DNA from: Chengkuizengella axinellae
GTDB lineage: Bacteria; Bacillota; Bacilli; Paenibacillales; KCTC-33759
Direction of reading: 5' to 3'
Assembly: GCF_030730905.1 (NCBI RefSeq)
Contig: NZ_JAVAMP010000002.1
Span: 729,482 to 793,481 of the forward strand
Length of the DNA stretch: 64,000 nt
Numbering within the stretch: position 1 is the stretch's first letter; every line of letters starts with the position of its first letter. The translations under genes and the position numbers were made by a program. Below, in pieces: positions 60,893-64,000 of this stretch. The notes under the pieces were generated by a model, which worked only from the letters and a program-made list of their open reading frames with translations, had not been told where the DNA came from and searched no databases.

Positions 60893-62437
60893 TTGGTAAA
60901 ACACAAAACAAAACAAATTGTCTTCTTTATTTCGCTAATTGGTTATATTGTAGTGGTTATTGTTGCAATATTATTGGTTCAATTTATATGAAACTTAGAA
61001 GAAAAAAAAGCGATTAAGGTTGCAATTGAAGGAATAAAAGAAGACATTGAAGATGCCTTTAAACAAAATGCATGGGAAGGTTTCGACGTTGATAAAGTCG
61101 AGCTTGTCAAAGACAATCCAGATACAAACATAAAACAATGGGAGATAACAGGAACATTAAGGTATGGAGGGCTAAAAATTATGAATGCTTTCACAGTATC
61201 ACAACGTAATTCAGCAGACTCCCTCTCTACAAAAGAAAGTGAAGAATGGGTATATGTTGGATGTAATTGCGAAGATCTCCAATTAAATTATGAAACATTA
61301 GGAGGGTTTGAATTATTTAACAATGAGATAAATAATGAACAAGATTTAGTAAAATTAGATGAAAATAACGACCAAATTAAAACTCAATTTGAAACTGTTG
61401 ACATGGATGAATTTAGAGAGATATCTAAATACAATTTTATAATTGAGGATAACTCAGAGGAATATCAAGTTCTTTTATACCCAACATCTGAAAAGAAAAT
61501 TCAACAAAGAGAGACTTGGGCATGTGCTCAAGAAAATGATGAAGTATATGCTGGTAATTATGAGTTAGCTTGGGCAAAAGTAAGTGAAAAAGAAGGGAGA
61601 GTTCTAGATTTAGGAGAAATGACGTTAAATATGAGTAGGGATGATATATATATTGTAGATGGGAAACCAAATTTACTAGTTATTTCCCAATGTGAAGGGT
61701 CAGTCATTCAATCAGCTCATTATTATTTCTTGAAAAATAATGAATTAAAACAAATCAAAAATATCAATCTTGAAAATGATTTTGTCTTATTTGGAAATAG
61801 TATTAAAAACTTAGCACCGTCTAAATTTCAAACTGTTGAGTATTCAAATGCGACTATAGAATGGGGGTTTCTTACCTGGGAGCTTGATGCTGAAAAAGAG
61901 ATTTTAGTGAACACGAATATGTTTATTATAGGGGGCAAGGATTGGGATGTTGGAAGAACATACTTTAATATGTGGATTAAAAACCCTGCTTTTTCCATTC
62001 CACAAGATTATATCCATCCGCAACAACTAAGTAATAAATATGAAATAACAAGTGATTTTAAGGTATTTGCTTCATATGGTTTATTACCAGGGTTTGAATT
62101 TGGAATCGGATCTGCAAAGAAAGATATTGTAAATAAGTGGGGAGAACCAGCCATAACATTAACTTATAGGGAAGGACCATTTATATCATATTCGTCGATA
62201 GCGAAATGTGCTTTTCACTATAACTCAGAAACTGGAGATGTATGGGCCGTTTCTGTGAACAATGTATCTACAAATATGGCTGAAATAAAAAAATTGTTAG
62301 GAGAACCTAAAAAGGATTACTTCGATGATTATGATAACGCTCAAAGAGCGAGCTATATTTTAGGGGATTATGAAGTATCTTTTATTTATGAAAAAGAATC
62401 TGGTAATGTATGGTTTATGTTTTATAACGAGATTTGA
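60893..62437 (+). pseudogene. Anchored exported protein interrupted by an in-frame TGA
   Basis: From TTG 60893 (AAGGA ahead, ATG 60884 alternative) a membrane helix QIVFFISLIGYIVVVIVAIL is read, then TGA at 60989-60991. The same frame goes on without another stop to 62437: NLEEKKAIKVAIEGIKEDIE, then a long domain from ATG 61181 (418 residues) with CNCEDLQLN and two similar repeats near its end (GFEFGIGSAKKDIVNKWGEP and AEIKKLLGEP). The intact gene would encode about 514 residues anchored at the membrane. Simple nonsense mutation is the default reading. Confidence 0.55.
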
Positions 62438-62585
62438 GGCTGGTTGTAGAGAACATATACTATTTCAATATCATACAAAAGCATAAACAATGAAATGACC
62501 ATGCTTCTTAAAAACACATATTTATTGTATAAATATACAAAACGTTTTATAATCTTTCTATTAATTCATTTTGTGGAGGGATTAG

Positions 62586-63194
62586 ATGAAATTAATCTGC
62601 GAAACTAATGTTGTAGAAGAATATTTATTAGAGCTAGAGGAAGTAGATTACAACCATCCTCTAATTCAAGATAAAGCACAAGAATTATTTGCCAATAAAT
62701 CAAATAAAATTGAAATTATTCATATAGCATTTGAATTTGTTCGTGATGTAATTTCTCATTCTTGGGATATTCATAGTACTCGGATAACAAATAAAGCAAC
62801 TGAGGTTTTGGAACATAGAGAAGGAATCTGTTACGCAAAATCAAACTTGTTAGCTGCATTACTTAGAAGTAAAGGAATTCCAACTGGATTTTGTTATCAG
62901 AAATTAACGATTGGATCAACACCTGATACAGGATACTGTATTCACGGTTTGAATGCAGTGTATATCCGATCTATTGATAGATGGATTCGTTTGGATGCGA
63001 GGGGAAATAAGGAAGGAGTTAATGCTCAATTTTCATTGAATGAAGAAAAACTGGCATTCCCAGTAAGAGAATATTATGGAGAAATTGATTATCCTGTTAT
63101 TTTTTCTAAACCGAATGAAAAAACGATTAAAACATTAAAAGAAAATACAAATTGTATAAACATGTATCTTCATAACCTTCCCAACGAATTGTGA
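62586..63194 (+). CDS. Transglutaminase-like protein
   Basis: The 202-residue product has a transglutaminase-like catalytic core. The Cys lies in REGICYAKSNLLAALLRSKGIP, the His in GYCIHGLNAVYI and the Asp in WIRLDARGNK. There is no signal peptide. Proteins of this type act as cysteine proteases or cross-linking enzymes, and the substrate is unknown. TGGAGGG precedes the ATG. The next gene starts 58 bases downstream. Confidence 0.85.
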   Translation: MKLICETNVVEEYLLELEEVDYNHPLIQDKAQELFANKSNKIEIIHIAFEFVRDVISHSWDIHSTRITNKATEVLEHREGICYAKSNLLAALLRSKGIPTGFCYQKLTIGSTPDTGYCIHGLNAVYIRSIDRWIRLDARGNKEGVNAQFSLNEEKLAFPVREYYGEIDYPVIFSKPNEKTIKTLKENTNCINMYLHNLPNEL

Positions 63195-63251
63195 TATGAT
63201 AGATTTATATCAATCTCACACAAAGAAGTGCTGCAATTAGGAGGAAATCAT

Positions 63252-63878
63252 TTGACAACCACAACATTATATATCACTAGACACGGTCAAACAGAGTGGA
63301 ATTTAGAGAAAAGAATGCAGGGACATAAGGATTCACCCTTAACTCCATTAGGTATTCAACAAGCACAATGGTTAGGCCAATCATTAAGCGATACAGATAT
63401 TGATGTCATTTATGCTAGTTCAAGTGGTAGAACGAGAAAAACGGCTGAACTTGTAAAAAATAAAAGAGACATTGAAATCATCCCATCAGATATATTAAGA
63501 GAAATCAACATGGGATTATGGGAAGGTCAGATCATTAGCGATTTGGAACAAAAATATCCAGAACAACATAATGCTTTTTGGAAAACTCCTCATTTATATG
63601 AATCTTTTGAAGGAGAGTCTTTTCATGATTTGCATGATAGAGTAATCCCTTATTTAAAAGATATTCTTTCTAAGCATAGAGGGCAAACTATTTTAATCGT
63701 AACGCATGGTCTTACATTAAAAACGATTATGTCTTACTTTGAAAAGAGGAAGTTGGCAGATTTTTGGGATTCACCACATATTTATCAGACTAGTCTAAGT
63801 TTAGTTGAACTTGATGAGCAAGACGAGGCTTCTATTCGTTTGTATGCAGATACTTCTCATTATAAGGAGCTAGATTGA
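63252..63878 (+). CDS. Histidine phosphatase family protein (PhoE/GpmB-like)
   Basis: I place the start at TTG 63252 because AGGAGG lies 8 bases ahead; an earlier in-frame TTG at 63228 lacks one. The 208-residue product has YITRHGQTEWNLEKRMQGHKDSPLT (nucleophile His in RHG), SSSGRTRKTAE, the acid/base Glu in REINMGLWEG and the second His in VTHGLTLK. This is the classical branch 1 histidine phosphatase pattern. The substrate is unknown. Distinct from the shorter member at 23333. Confidence 0.92.
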   Translation: MTTTTLYITRHGQTEWNLEKRMQGHKDSPLTPLGIQQAQWLGQSLSDTDIDVIYASSSGRTRKTAELVKNKRDIEIIPSDILREINMGLWEGQIISDLEQKYPEQHNAFWKTPHLYESFEGESFHDLHDRVIPYLKDILSKHRGQTILIVTHGLTLKTIMSYFEKRKLADFWDSPHIYQTSLSLVELDEQDEASIRLYADTSHYKELD

Positions 63879-64000
63879 TAATAATTTGTTGATTTGCTAA
63901 TAGCAAATTAGTGATTTCTTGAATGGAATATCCTTATCCATACTAATATAGTTAGAAATGTAGACTACTCTTATGAATATAATATGAATGATCAAATGAC
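63879..64000 (+). other. Right end of window, no gene seen
   Basis: A weak stem ATTTGCT-AAT-AGCAAAT (63893-63909) lies 15 bases past the phosphatase stop and may be a poor terminator. Nothing else is supported before the window ends. Confidence 0.3.

Overview
The window comes from a low-GC Gram-positive bacterium, most likely a Bacillales member (Bacillaceae/Paenibacillaceae type). Supporting signs are AT-rich genes with strong AGGAGG-type ribosome binding sites and GTG/TTG starts, a YtxJ-type bacillithiol-linked protein, copper-amine-oxidase-type stalk domains, an EcsC protein, a Bacillus-like proline operon and bacilysin-type genes. No rRNA, tRNA, CRISPR array or intact insertion sequence was seen. 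Genus and species are inference and are not claimed.

Layout. 1-7.4 kb: small accessory genes (methyltransferase end, AAA ATPase, exported proteins, two GNAT acetyltransferases, two APH-fold kinases), some broken. 7.4-9.8 kb: decayed genes (frameshifted membrane protein, GNAT with a stop, tail of an immune-inhibitor-A-like protease) around a PutR-type regulator. 9.8-14.4 kb: proline catabolism on the minus strand (proline dehydrogenase, P5C dehydrogenase, a 34-residue membrane protein, PutP, then putR), the same order as putBCP-putR of B. subtilis, with a PutR-like palindrome upstream. 14.5-14.8 kb: a compact type I toxin-antitoxin locus. 15.1-17.9 kb: what looks like a deleted bacilysin cluster, with a BacA start fused to the end of an MFS exporter and followed by intact bacF and bacG. 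18-26.7 kb: membrane proteins, an AAC(3)-family protein, a secreted neutral ceramidase, methyltransferases, a histidine phosphatase and an SDR with a possible attenuator.

27-37.4 kb: a type IV pilus locus. A PilX-like protein and two prepilins lie in a separate block, and the block pilB-pilT-pilC-pilin-pilD-pilM-pilN-pilO reads rightward from one promoter. PilB carries a c-di-GMP-type MshEN motif. 37.7-39.8 kb: an unexplained three-stem structured element, then thyA, a DUF523 gene and dfrA (folate/thymidylate). 39.8-44.4 kb: three chromate-transporter-family genes around a GH15-like hydrolase, then a TetR regulator. 44.7-51.4 kb: a CDGSH Fe-S protein and two MMPL exporters, the second in an operon with a MarR regulator under a consensus sigma-A promoter.

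51.5-64 kb: a secreted gluzincin-like protein with stalk domains, a ferritin-like protein, an ABC-2 exporter pair, YtxJ, EcsC, an M42 aminopeptidase, a lipoprotein with a stalk domain, a large anchored protein interrupted by a TGA, a transglutaminase-like protein and a histidine phosphatase. The window shows repeated gene decay in accessory regions beside well-kept operons. The points most worth a second look are the bacilysin chimera, the type I toxin-antitoxin, the structured element before thyA, and the pilus locus with its tip-like protein and possible c-di-GMP control.
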